The position numbers were made by a program, and so were the translations under genes. The notes beneath the pieces were generated by a model that was not told where the DNA came from, ran no database searches, and was given only the letters and a program-made list of their open reading frames with translations. This document shows positions 10,406-21,556 of a stretch of 64,000 bases of DNA, one piece after another; the first letter of the stretch is position 1; each line of letters opens with the position of its first letter. This stretch comes from Trichuris trichiura (Eukaryota; Nematoda; Enoplea; Trichinellida; Trichuridae): assembly GCA_037903355.1 (NCBI GenBank), contig JBAJFE010000011.1, forward strand, positions 62,001 to 126,000, in the 5' to 3' direction.

Positions 10406-13400
10406 TTAATTGGCCACAGGCGGCGGAGATCTTATTGAAGGTAGATCATCTTCAGGCAAGTCCAACAATGGACTTACGCTGAATCCAGGTATATTCGGTT
10501 CGACCAGTTGCAGCTTTAAGCGATTATGCTGGGGATCGCTTTCGTCGATGGAAAGCTACAAATGGGCGCGCAGAGTGGACGTTGAAACTGACAAAAACAA
10601 AAAGTAAAACAACGCTTACCCTAACCGTCACTGAGTCGAACATCTGTAGAACGATTTCGCCAACTGTTAGCGTCTCTTTGGTGGCATCGAAATTGAAGAT
10701 CACTTGAGCATCTCGCTGATTGACCAATATGGGCGCCTCCAAACCATATTTGGGAATCAATACCTGAATAGCGTTACGCCGAAGAAACAGGATGTAGCCT
10801 GGAAGGTCCTCGACGCGAGATTTGAAAAACAAGTGCGTATTAAGAAGAACGGACGCTCGACCAGCGTACTGAGCCATTCTATGCCTATGGTTCAAGTTTT
10901 GGCACAGCTCGTCGACTTGCATTTTATCCGGCATGCCACTTGCCGTTCGACGTTCCGGATTAAGAATGGCCGCCAAAAGACGATGTACCATCAGATCGGC
11001 GTAACGTCGAATCGGCGAGGTGAAGTGAGTGTATACCGTAGCTGCTAGGCCAAAGTGGAAATAATGGGACTTCTCCAAGGTACCGGTACAAAAGTATACG
11101 GCAGTGGTCATACATCTTGTAGCCATTATACGTAACATAGTGTTGAAATATGGTTGATCCTTGAGCACAGCTCTGTCGAGAGAATCGGCTAGCGCTTTGC
11201 CACCTTGGTCTGTCACAATGGTGAATCCTCTTTTGGCGGCCGCCTTGACCAGCGGTTCGAAGCGTACTGCCGGAGGAAGTGGATGCCGCCGCAGAAGAGC
11301 CACGTCCGGGAACTCGGCTAACAAACGTTCGGCAACAGTCGTATTCGCTAGCAGCATGAACTCTTCGACCAACGAATTCGTGTCCAACATTTGCTTAGCC
11401 ATAACGTCAATGGGATCGTGAGACTCGCTGTCCAAGTTGAAACGAATTTCTAGCGAAGCCAAAGTCAGCGCCCCATTGTCCTTTCTCTTTTTCTTCAACT
11501 TTTTGGCCAGCATATTCAGATTTCTGCGTAAAGAGTCGACGTCTGTAGAGATGGAATTGAAAATGGACAATCACCTTAAGGAGATGGACAGTTGGTCGGT
11601 GGCTCTGCGATCGTCGATTCTCGCCTGCGCTTCGAAATAGGTCAGAGCCGCTCTTGAACGTATAATGCTTTTGCAAAAGCGTACGGACAATGTGTTGGCA
11701 TTTTTGTCAATTTCCCAAATAACCGAAAAGGCGAATCGATCTTGGGACGCCTTTAGGGAGCAAAGGTCGGAGGACAACAATTCCGGCAGCATATCGATCC
11801 GTCTGTCGACAAGATAAACGGTGGTGCCGCGTTCAGCCGCCTCTTTGTCCATTGCGGTGCCCGGAATTACAAAGTGAGAAACATCCGCAATGTGCACTCC
11901 CACTTCGAAGTGTCCATTGGGCAATGGAACGCAGTGCAGAGCATCGTCAATGTCAGTGCAACCTGGCGGGTCAATGCTGCATATAACAAGGTGACGCAGG
12001 TCTTCACGTTCCTATAAAACTTCCCTTGATCAATAGCCCGTTCAGCGAAATTGTTACAAAAACCTTTAAGTCCGATGCTGTGATGACCCAAGGCATTTTT
12101 GGTAAGCATGCAAGAATGTTTTCGCCAAACTCGTGATGAGGAACTTCGTGTTCAAGAAGTAGAACCTCATTCTCAATGTCTCGATCGCCCACAGGTCCCA
12201 AAAGACGAACAAAATGTCCAAGCGGATAGCGAGAGTCGGAAGGCCATGAATCTATGACCACCACAATTCTTTGGTCTAAAAGACGTTCAGCTTGACGAGT
12301 TTCAATTCGAATCCAAGGTATTCGTTTATCGGCTGGCACGGCGAGATGTCGAGTGTTCGTAACGAGGGCAGGTTGAAGCATGGCGCAAACTGGGCGCCAG
12401 TTTCTTTGAAGAATCCCAACTACACGTCCAGTCGGCACTACGTGGCCTTTACTTCTGGCAACGTCAAGGCGTAACCGGCGATCTTCTTCTTCGTTCACTT
12501 CGTCCCCTTTGTCTTTTTCAAATTCTTGTAACCTCAGTACAGATGCCGGACAGCTCCATTCGTCTTCTGGCAGCACCTCGACCACCACCACGTCATTGTT
12601 AATAGCCCGGTTGCAGTTTAACAAACCTTTAGCAAGTGAAATGCAATACGCTTCGAAAAATAATGAAGAAAACAAAATACAAGCGCGCCGAACGAAAGAG
12701 TACAAAAATGTTGCGTACTCAAAAATAGAACAATGTGTTTGGCCTGTTCTCGCTATTAGACTAGTGGTATGAATATGCTAATCGAACTAAACCAACAACT
12801 TGCCTACCTTGAACGAATATTTTCTCTTCGGTTTGACTGCCGGTGATGTAGACGTTTGCTTCAAGGTAATTGTCGCGTGCAACCATAAATGTTCCCTGCC
12901 GGAAAGTGCCAGTCGAAAGCCCAATTTTCAGTTCGGATAAAGACAAATATTCGCGAAATTTTGTGTTTCCGGGTCTTCCGCCGATACAAGTTCTCTCGAC
13001 GGCCATTCGTTCCAGCAAATCGGCGCAATTCTCCATGCGGCTAACGTAATCGTGCAGCGAGAACGCCAAGAGGCCCATTTCCAAGGCTTTCTTCACGTTT
13101 TCAACGTCGTTTGACAGTAGAACAACGTCTATCGGAAAGTCATTTGCTGTCAAGTGATTTGCATACCTTAAAGCCAGAAAGCAGGTTGAAAAACGCCACG
13201 CTCCGTTTTCAAAATTTTGGAAAACGATTGAACTTAAACATCACATACAGTATACCAACAGTAGGGAAGCGAAGTCAAATTTTGCCTTTGTTGTTTTATT
13301 TCCAAAAACAATAAACGTCTTACCACTCCATAGCTTTAAGTATTGCTCTGTCCGCGCGCTCGGTGGGTAATTCATGCTTTTGTCGCTTCACGTACGTGTG

Positions 13401-13784
13401 CATATTGAATTCGTTGTAAAATAGACAAAAACGGCGGTCGGGATTGGCCAACAACAAACGGAGGCGTTTGTAGGAGGGTGAACTGCGCTTTTTCACTTCA
13501 TCCACGGTTGTTTGGCAGACAATGACATTTTTGAAAACGTCATCTTCGAGCAAATCCATTTCTTGCAAAACCAGACCAGTGTCCAGCATAATCAGGTGCG
13601 AAGTACCAACAATGGACGAAAGCGGTGGGCCCACATCGGTCGGGTCGATTGAAACGCAACTGTCCGGACAAAACTTGCAGCCGCGAAGGCCGCAACAAAT
13701 GTCGTCTCGAAGATAGTGCTCACGAACAACTTTAACAACGGCGTTAGCGCGGGTCACCCTGTAGAATTCTTTCAGGACGGCCAT
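10406..13784 (-). CDS. DIS3: DIS3/RRP44 exosome exoribonuclease
   Basis: Catalytic 3'-5' exoribonuclease and endonuclease of the RNA exosome (known for the family). Exons on the minus strand: 13784-13324, 13166-12808, 12626-12064, 12011-11575, 11523-10620, 10555-10406. All phases agree and give 957 residues, close to human DIS3. The start [10 protein letters not shown] is followed by [11 protein letters not shown] and a CR3 cysteine cluster ([10 protein letters not shown]). The PIN endonuclease domain follows with candidate acidic residues Asp68 and Glu96. Then come two cold-shock domains ([14 protein letters not shown]) and the RNB domain with [12 protein letters not shown] at about 475-486, holding the acidic exonuclease residues. 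An S1-like end reads LVEPNIPGF. All key residues I looked for are present. An AG after a pyrimidine tract lies three bases upstream of the ATG, suggesting a spliced leader or a 5' UTR intron. Confidence 0.95.
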
Positions 13785-13910
13785 TTGCTGGAAAATAAAT
13801 GGTAAACTAAAGAAACTCCACTTGCGTATACAACCGCACAAAAAGTTGCGAAAATAGGAATAGATGAATTTCAGGTTCAAATTATACAGTATGTCCAATA
13901 ATTCTCTCTA
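13785..13910. promoter_or_regulatory. Shared divergent upstream region of DIS3 and UQCC2
   Basis: Only 126 bp separate the DIS3 start codon (minus) from the UQCC2 start codon (plus). Both genes must draw promoter elements from this interval or from each other's first exons. No TATA box or named factor site is evident. Confidence 0.45.
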
Positions 13911-14363
13911 ATGAGCCTGCTCCGGTGTCTTACTGACGGTGATGACCTTATCGAGGTGAAATTGTTACCCCTTACGTGGAGCAGTTGTGAAATTTTTGCC
14001 TTTAGGTATCGTTTATTTTTAAATCTTTGCAAACGCTGGCCAGTGGACGACCTAAAGTCAAAGTCCGGCCGCGACTTGGGTTCGCGTATACGCGAAGAGG
14101 TTGTATCTCGTTTTGATCAAGCTGAAAATACAATTATAACCGACGAAGCTGCTTGCGATCGTATATACGAAGCGCTGCAAGATCTTGTCAACGACAAGCA
14201 TCGCCACGATTTTGCCCTGCATATAGAAACGGGTGTTATGGGTCGTACTCTGGATGAATGTCGACTGCTGACGTCCGACAAAAGCTACAGCACGTTAGAT
14301 AGACATTTTACATTCACTGGCAGGCTGAAGGCAAAGTTGATCGAATGGGGCATTCTCTCTTAA
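13911..14363 (+). CDS. UQCC2: UQCC2 (ubiquinol-cytochrome c reductase complex assembly factor 2)
   Basis: Mitochondrial factor needed for cytochrome b synthesis and complex III assembly; homologue of yeast Cbp6 (known for the family). Exon 1 is a 14-bp mini-exon at 13911-13924 (MSLLR, the Arg codon split), then an 81-bp intron, then exon 2 14006-14363; 123 residues in total, near the family length. The match is strong at RYRLFLNLCKRWPVDDL, GRDLG, the ENT motif and EACDRIYEAL-like sequence. Reading straight through the intron would also be open but would insert residues absent from the family; the phase-2 donor inside CGG gives the expected RYR start. Divergent from DIS3; AATAAA at 14410-14415. 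Confidence 0.87.
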   Translation: MSLLRCLTDGDDLIEVKLLPLTWSSCEIFAFRYRLFLNLCKRWPVDDLKSKSGRDLGSRIREEVVSRFDQAENTIITDEAACDRIYEALQDLVNDKHRHDFALHIETGVMGRTLDECRLLTSDKSYSTLDRHFTFTGRLKAKLIEWGILS

Positions 14364-14409
14364 CTGCAGGTAAGATTTTTTTCAGCTGTATTCATATCAC
14401 ATTTAATGC

Positions 14410-14415
14410 AATAAA
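14410..14415 (+). terminator. poly(A) signal of UQCC2
   Basis: AATAAA 47 bp after the UQCC2 stop. The rest of 14364-14805, the gap between convergent UQCC2 and the coiled-coil gene, shows nothing else. Confidence 0.55.
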
Positions 14416-14805
14416 CTCATTAACGCGTAGGGCAGAATAAAAACACGTCTTGTTTCAAGCTGTGCCTAGGCAGCCGATTTTGCTTTGTTAAGGGCGGGGT
14501 TACTGTAGTAAAATTTTTTCTTTGCGAGGGAACTGTCCAGTAGCTTCTAACGCGCCACAAAAATATCCCTTAGTGCGTTTTATCAGTTCCTACAAATCCA
14601 GTTCAAATAAACGTTTAAGGTTGTTGATCATGCCAAAACCTCTTAATGTCCCTTTTTGCATTTCGGTTCGATGCACGCACGCGTATATTATGTTGTTTAT
14701 TTTTACTTAATTGCAAACGTAATACACTGCGAGTAAAATGTTCTTGGAATTAACTGCTATTATGTTTCGTTTGTGACGTTTTTGACTCCGATTAGTTAGT
14801 AATGT

Positions 14806-17800
14806 TTATTGCTTGGACTGAGTGCCGGATCCTCCCGGCATATTTTCGGGAGGATACTTCTTTTGTTTGTCATCCTCTTTGCGCATCTCTTTTGTTATGG
14901 GACCATCTGTTGGACCGCCTGGCGGTTCGCCCTTTGGCTCCGAAGAAGGCAGATGGGATAGCGTACCTGCACTTTCTCGCTTTTCTTGACGAGCAGGGTA
15001 CGCCTCTTGGCCTTTTGGTGACGCACGTTCCGTCACTACGCTGATCATCGTGGTAACATCAGATGGAGCAGTTTGAACCATTTGCCTTTTGAAGTCGTCT
15101 GTTCCAGACGGTTGGGGTGTCCTCGTGTCAAATTGCGTGGGTGACGAGTCTTGCATTCTACCCGCAACGATTGGTGAAGGCATGCTTACAAGCTGCGGTT
15201 GACCAGTTGGGCCAAAAGTGGTTTTCCACTTTTTCCTTCCGGCAGGATGGTACGACGTATAGGTCCGTCTTGTCACTTCCTTAGTTTCTTCAACAGTATA
15301 CATTATTTCTGGTTCCTCTCCGCCTGGACCAAATTGCTCAAAGGTTGTTCTTGGGGTTTGCATTCCCCCAGGGTAGGCTGACCTCTCTTCTTCCCGAACT
15401 TGGTAAAAGGTCGATCTTGGGGTTTGCATGCCCGGAGGCCACGATGATCTCTCTTCCTGGCGCGGTGGATGTGCAATGGTAGGAGAATAAATGCCTTCGT
15501 ATCCCTCCCGAGTTTCTGTCGTCTTTTCTTTCAATAAGTTTGCTCGATCAGGACTCGACAACTCGTGATAAAGTATAACAGGTGATTGCCCGACGTTTCG
15601 AATCGGTGTAGAAATGGCTTCCTCGTCGATGGTCTTCAACAAATGACATTTGGTGGCAATTCCTTTCTCGCACTCCAGTTTTCGCAGCTGTAGTTTATTC
15701 CAATCGACTTCCATTTCTTTGGCTGCATTCTTGTGGCACCATGTCCTGTGGGCATCCATTCTTTGTAGGTTGGCCGTACTGACATCCGCATGCTTCTTAA
15801 GGCAAATTTCCAATTCGGCCAGCAGCGTATTCAGCATTTCGGCTGTGCATTTGTTGCTAGCCTTCAGCTCTTCTATCTTCTGCTTTCCATGGGTGTCAGG
15901 CAATGGGTCTGTCACCTTGTAACGCCTACGATCGTCGACGGCGCGTTTCGAATCAGCTATATGCTTTTCGAATTCCCTGATTGTCTTAAGCTTTTCTTCG
16001 GACGCTGCGTCGATGATAGTCTTTTGCCTTTCCAAACATTGGATCTTTAGTTTTGTATTCGATCGTTCGATGGCCAGATGGTCAAGATGGCGTTTCCTAT
16101 TTTTGATTTCGTTTTTCAAAGCTGCCTCTTCTTGCAGCATTTTCATTTCCTCCTGGATTTCCTCCTCGGGAAGCGCCGGCGGTTCTTTGCCGTCCTTGTT
16201 GCCGCCGCTAGCACCAGCCCCACCGCCGCCGTCTCCTTCTTTCAGATTTCGATTGTCCTGTTCGGCAGTCTCCATCTCTTCTTTAATTTCGGTTAGTTCG
16301 CTGATTAAGTTGTCGCAGTTTTTCATAAGTTGTTCCAATTCTTTTTCTTTATGGCAGAGACTGTGTTGAAGGTTTTCCAGTGCTTCAGCTCTACTTACAC
16401 GAGCATCGTGTCGACGCAAAAGGACGTCTTGCAGATGATCTTCCTTTTTTTGAATTTCAGTCAGTACGGCGTCGTCTAAAACGGGATCGAACGCCGCTGC
16501 TGCGCCCTTCTTCATTGCTTCGGCTTTTGCTCGCTCTCGTTGGGCGCATTGTTCTTGCAGTTGAGCTGTAGTTTTCTGCAAAGGACCAATGATTGCCTCA
16601 AAAGTTTCAATCAATTCCTTCGAAGCGGCACGATCGGATTCCAATAGTTGTTTAAGACTTTCGAGTGCCTTCTTTCGAGGATGCTTTGTTTTGGCCAACT
16701 CGTCACACTCAGCCATAATGGCAGCGCATTGTTGTTTGTCTCGTTTCCAGTTGTCGGCAAGTCTTCTCACCTCGTCAGCTACAATGCGCATCTGAGTAAT
16801 GCGTTCCATCAATTCGTCCCAAAATGTGCTGAACAAAACTGTTGCGTGATCGACCAGCATACCAGTGGATGGCGTTCTACGATTTAGTCGAACGACCACA
16901 TTTTCAGGATCGTAGCGTTGAAGGCGCACCTCTTTGACAATGTCCAAATGCAAATTGCAAATTTCAATGAAGCGCCTTCTTTCGCGAGCCAATTCTATGG
17001 CCGCCTGATAGAACCAGGAAAGTTGGGTATGCAATTCTTTTAAGTCGACTGGCGACAAACCTAACTTGTTTTTTCTTCTCTCAACTTCCTGTTCCCGCCT
17101 CTTCGAAGCCGTCTGATCGACTTGGTATATCCACAGTATAGTCTTTTCAATAGTATCAGCAGTGGTGAAGAACTTCGCACGTGATGCTTGCAAGGCAGCT
17201 TTACTATCCGCTGCTGCTCTGTGAGCGTTGCCAACGTCGATTAACAATGTTTCTATCACCTTCGATAGGTGTATATCTTTTGCGCAGTCGTTCATTTTGT
17301 CAGCCCAAGTTGGGTCAACTTTACGTAGACAATCGAGCAGGAAGTCAATTTGCGCGTCGATGCGATTTCGCAGCGAAGCAACGCTGACACTTTTTTCCGC
17401 AGGTGGTCCAACGTTCATTCCAAAGTACCTGCAAGCGAAACCAATATGCCGATCAATGTCAATCAAGTTTTCCACCTCCAGCTCGTCCACATGCGGTTCG
17501 TCAATGGCTGTATCCATTGCAAGATCGGAACGTAAGTTAGTTTCCAGCGAAATGTACGTTTTCATCATGGACGCTTGTTTTATAGCTGTCAACAAGGATT
17601 TGGCTGTCTCGTAAACTTTGCGACTTGTCTCTACGCTTCGTTGAATTGTCTCCCTCATTGAAGAGCTGATTGAGGCGACAGGCCTTCGTTCCACTGCTTC
17701 CACCTGCGAGCCAGATTGGAAAGTGGAAAACTTTTGTAGCGGACATTCCAATGCCGGTTTGGTGTGCACCTTAACGGGCACAACGCCGTGACCGTTAGTA

Positions 17801-17817
17801 TCACTTGGGCTGTTCAT
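14806..17817 (-). CDS. Large single-exon coiled-coil protein, family not recognised
   Basis: An uninterrupted 1003-residue frame from ATG at 17817 to TAA at 14806-14808. I do not recognise a family. Residues about 50-480 are mostly predicted helix with many heptad-like stretches. A glycine-rich hinge (GDGGGGAGASGG) lies near residue 540. A second long charged coiled-coil block (about 550-720) follows, then a disordered Pro/Ser/Thr-rich tail. The tail contains a tandem motif, GMQTPRSTF and GMQTPRTTF, each preceded by ERS and an aromatic residue, about 20 residues apart. No signal peptide or membrane segment is visible. Every other long gene nearby is split by 50-bp introns, so a 3-kb intronless frame is unusual and could mean a retroposed origin. 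An AATAAA on the minus strand overlaps the stop codon. It could be a cytoskeletal or centrosomal structural protein, but that is a guess. Confidence 0.85.
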   Translation of the reverse strand: MNSPSDTNGHGVVPVKVHTKPALECPLQKFSTFQSGSQVEAVERRPVASISSSMRETIQRSVETSRKVYETAKSLLTAIKQASMMKTYISLETNLRSDLAMDTAIDEPHVDELEVENLIDIDRHIGFACRYFGMNVGPPAEKSVSVASLRNRIDAQIDFLLDCLRKVDPTWADKMNDCAKDIHLSKVIETLLIDVGNAHRAAADSKAALQASRAKFFTTADTIEKTILWIYQVDQTASKRREQEVERRKNKLGLSPVDLKELHTQLSWFYQAAIELARERRRFIEICNLHLDIVKEVRLQRYDPENVVVRLNRRTPSTGMLVDHATVLFSTFWDELMERITQMRIVADEVRRLADNWKRDKQQCAAIMAECDELAKTKHPRKKALESLKQLLESDRAASKELIETFEAIIGPLQKTTAQLQEQCAQRERAKAEAMKKGAAAAFDPVLDDAVLTEIQKKEDHLQDVLLRRHDARVSRAEALENLQHSLCHKEKELEQLMKNCDNLISELTEIKEEMETAEQDNRNLKEGDGGGGAGASGGNKDGKEPPALPEEEIQEEMKMLQEEAALKNEIKNRKRHLDHLAIERSNTKLKIQCLERQKTIIDAASEEKLKTIREFEKHIADSKRAVDDRRRYKVTDPLPDTHGKQKIEELKASNKCTAEMLNTLLAELEICLKKHADVSTANLQRMDAHRTWCHKNAAKEMEVDWNKLQLRKLECEKGIATKCHLLKTIDEEAISTPIRNVGQSPVILYHELSSPDRANLLKEKTTETREGYEGIYSPTIAHPPRQEERSSWPPGMQTPRSTFYQVREEERSAYPGGMQTPRTTFEQFGPGGEEPEIMYTVEETKEVTRRTYTSYHPAGRKKWKTTFGPTGQPQLVSMPSPIVAGRMQDSSPTQFDTRTPQPSGTDDFKRQMVQTAPSDVTTMISVVTERASPKGQEAYPARQEKRESAGTLSHLPSSEPKGEPPGGPTDGPITKEMRKEDDKQKKYPPENMPGGSGTQSKQ

Positions 17818-20014
17818 GTTTACCTACCACCGTTCCATTCAGTTAAATGAAATTATGCTTTTTTGCTGTTGTGACACTCGGCGGTACGCTGCAAACTCAA
17901 TTTAAACTATCCACTAGCTTTAAAGGAATAATCTTTCTTTCCGAGCACGTAGTGTAAGAGGCAACAATGCCTACACTGGTTCAAAAACAAGATTTCGCAA
18001 TTTATTCACGAGTCTGTTTCTTCTACGAAAGCAAACCGTCAACTAAGTAATTTAATTGTAAAAACGCAGCTCATCCCACGCGTTGTACCTCTTAAGGTGC
18101 GTGATAAAGTTTTAGACGTTCAATCGACGTGCGGCGGTGTGAAAAGATTGAAATCGTACCTACTTATCATTTGTATCTTAAAAAAGTATTTCGTTTGAAT
18201 CGCCAGACCGACGAACGCGTTATCATTTCCAGATATTTTTACTTTTTTTACGAGGATAACACGTAACGTGTAATTGTGTGGCAAAACTCAGGGCAACTGG
18301 TTTAGATTAGTAGACTTTATTTAAAACACCAAATGCTGCTTGTTTTTGTTTTGGAAAATCTACGCGATAACAATTCAAATACTACCTTTTAAAAAGAGCG
18401 ATGTGACTTCCACGCTTTCGTGATGTCGGCAGTATTGTGCTATTGATGCGCAGGTAACGTTTTTGAAAACGAAATTTGTCAATGAAGACGAATTTCTCGT
18501 AGACGTGAGACAAACCAGAACGCACATATTTTCCATTGGACTACTGCAGGTGGAAGTAACACTGCGTTATGCTGGGCGAGTAAACCCAAAGCAGCTCAAC
18601 CCGAAAATTCAAATTATAAAATTAAATTTGCTTGCTAATAAGAATTGGAGAAGCTTTCAGCGCAGATTTTAGCAGATAGTGGCGTTTACTTTGGCTACAA
18701 GTGGTTTCATCAGCGAAAAGAACCTGATTATACCGACAGTATTTTGAAGCCTCTAACTGAGAAAAACCTAATGCCTGCACCGAAAAAAAGCAGAACAAAA
18801 ATAAGCTTTTGCTGTTGAATAACTTGCAAATTAGATTGACTTAAATTCAGGACAAGAGTTAAGAAGTCTGATTTGACAACTGGTTCTGATTATAGGCAAA
18901 AACAATACGAAACAAAATTACCAGCTTTAGAATTCAATTAGAATTTGCTACCTAGCTTTCCTAAGTAATATTGGCGTGACGTTGAAAGCGCAGGCGCTTA
19001 TTAGAAATCGTCCTGTATTTGACCAAATAGAATAGCTAAATAATAATTCTTACACTGCATGAAAATGGAAAAATATTTAGCTTTCTCGACTCCGACAAAT
19101 CTGCTAGTTGCTTTTATCCAGTTATGCAGGTTTGTACCTGCATTCAGTTTGTAAATTTGGAGCTCACTTCCTAACGCTGGCCAAACGCCTGGTTATCTAA
19201 TTTATAAAATTGTTAAAGTAATTTTTCTTCCAATCAGGTAACAACAATACGAGGCGCTATAAAGTTAAACGACTTTATACCTGCATAAAAGGCTTGTACG
19301 TCGTTGGCAGACTGTTCATTTTAATTCGGAATGACGACTTGAAAAAAAATCACATATAAATAATATGCTGTTGTTTTATTTTCTGTTCATGTCAGCCAAA
19401 TTACGTCTTAACGTTTTATTACGGGAAACAGCCCGTTTTTTAGTGGTTCAGGAACATTATTCAACAAAGCCTCCGAAGCTCACTTGGTTTCTTTTTTAAC
19501 ATTTGACTACGCGAAATGCTGCCTTTTAAAAGCTTGCCTGATTAAAGTTTCTGAAAGACTATAAAACTGATGACCTACAGTAATAAGACGTTAGGAACCT
19601 GATTTTCTCTTTAAACTCGTTTAAGAGCTGCACGTAAACAACAATAGTTTGTTACAAGTCTTACTTTCATGGGTTTATGTTTAGTCTTTTTCACTCTCTG
19701 AATAAATGAATTTCTTGAAAATTTATTTTTTCATTCAAAAAATTTTTAATTCATTTTGAAGTAAAACTGCGCAAAACGTTAGTCTGCTAACTTAAAACTG
19801 TGCGCCTGAGCACCAATTTGTTGATGCGCAAGTTACTTTAAACTACTCTCCGATACCTTCCTACTGTATGTCAGTGTCATTGTTTTAGTTTGCGGTTGTT
19901 CTTGCTGGTTGGGTGACTGTTCGATCGCTGTTCGTAGCTGACATTGTTGTGATTGTTTGTCCGTTGCTGGATAAAGCGGATTTGTCCGACAGTGTTTAAC
20001 TTCAAATAGTACAA
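17818..20014. other. 2.2-kb intergenic region between divergent genes
   Basis: AT-rich sequence between the start of the coiled-coil gene (minus) and the start of the KH-domain gene (plus). It should hold the promoters and 5' UTRs of both. I see no convincing exon, RNA gene or repeat. Confidence 0.6.
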
Positions 20015-21556
20015 ATGTTCGCTGACAATTTTGCGGAATATCCCGACTTCAGCCAGCCCGCTGCGCTGATTCCTCCCGGCCAGCCGGCACAGACGGAGCC
20101 TCTTGAACAGGGAATGTATGAACTGATGGCTGAAAAAGAGCTAGTTGATCCTGCTTTGGAACGCGTCCACGCCGTTGTTCAGGCTGGTAGGTTGAACGCT
20201 ATGCCTTTATTGTGTTTTCATGACACTTTCGTCAGAGATCGAACGTGAAAGCGGCAAAATCGAACCGGAATACATTGACATCGATAACAAGGTCTTGAAA
20301 GTGACGAAGAAGGTGCTTATCCCTGTGGATAGGCATCCTAACGTAAGTTCGTCGTGATGTGCTACGTTATCCGAATTGCTACGTTATCCTTCTTGAAGTT
20401 CAATTTTGTTGGGAAGCTTATGGGACCTGGCGGTGGCACCTTAAAGAAGATGCAGGAGAAACTTGGCGTGAAGCTTAGCGTGATGGGTCGTGGTTCGATG
20501 CGCGTAGCTTCTCAGGAAAACGAATGCTTGGCTAGCGGCAATCCGAAGTACGCTCATCTCAAAGAGAAACTCCAAGTGCGCATACAAGCTTCCGGTACGC
20601 CAGCCGAAGTTTATCGAAAAATTGGTGACGCTTTGGAGGAACTCAAGCCATATCTAACCGCGGTGAGTTACCGTGTCTTGACCGCGTTTTTCGTAAATGT
20701 CTGCAATCTTTAGGATAGTAACGACGAGATAGTTCAGCAGCAGACGTCCGAATTAGGCTTTAACCCGCAGGGTCGAGGAGGCGGCAAGACTCGACGGTGA
20801 CATTTATTTTGTCTTTTATTTAGTTTATTACGTCTGATCTGTTTTAGTCCTGGCGGACCACAAGGTCGTGGCGGATATAGCGGATTCGGCGGTAGAGGCG
20901 GTCAGGGCATGCCTATGGTAGGGTTTACGTAATAAATTATCAACTCTTACTATTGCTAACTCAGGGCGGATCGATGCCTCCACGCGGCGTGTCTGCGCCT
21001 AGAGGAATGCCACCGCCCATGATGCGAAATGGCGGGTAAGTTAAACTGATCGATTCGTCAGTGATAAATTTAAAACAGTTTCGTTTTAAGCAATTTCGGA
21101 AACGGTATGCGTATGCCTCCAAGTCCAGGTAAGGGTATTTTCTATTTTGCGTGTTGGTATATCGTCTTGCAAATTTAGCAAGCATCAAATTAATACAGTA
21201 ATTAATAAATGCAAGTAAATTTTGTAACCTCATAACTCAACTTGCCTTTCGTAAAAAGGTACGGGCCTTGAAGTAATATATTAACTGTCAAAGAAGGGCA
21301 TAAAAGTTAAAAGTGTAGCCGATGCCAGCGTGCATGGTAAATAATTAGCTATCACATTGTTCAGAATAAATAAATAGGCCTTTGCTTGGAGTGCATCAAT
21401 ACAGGTAACAATTACAACCGTCTATTTGCAGGCATGAGAGGTGGACCGCCGTATGGTGGACCTAGAGGCAGAGGCGGTTTCTATCCAATGAGTAGAGGTG
21501 CCGGCGGTGGACGCGGCTCACCTTTTGAAATGCGTCCACGCTTTCCAATGCAATAG
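20015..21556 (+). CDS. STAR-family KH RNA-binding protein (Sam68/KHDRBS-like)
   Basis: STAR proteins bind U/A-rich RNA and regulate splicing and RNA fate (known for the family). Exons: 20015-20186, 20236-20342, 20399-20662, 20714-20796, 20848-20917, 20965-21035, 21091-21128, 21432-21556; phases agree and give 309 residues. Residues 30-60 (YELMAEKELVDPAL) match the Qua1 region. The maxi-KH domain follows: KVLIPVDRHPNFNFVGKLMG with the GPGG loop, then SVMGRGSMR and NPKYAHLKEKLQVRI. The C-terminal third is low in complexity, with RGG/GRGG repeats (PQGRGGYSG, GPRGRGGFYP), methionine and proline, typical of Sam68-type tails. The last intron (303 bp) is longer than the rest. A likely AATAAA is at 21974-21979. 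I did not assign an orthologue within the STAR family. Confidence 0.9.

Noticed and set aside
11407..11676. Minus-strand 89-codon frame
   Set aside because: It spans a DIS3 intron in the wrong frame; conserved DIS3 sequence lies in the two flanking frames.
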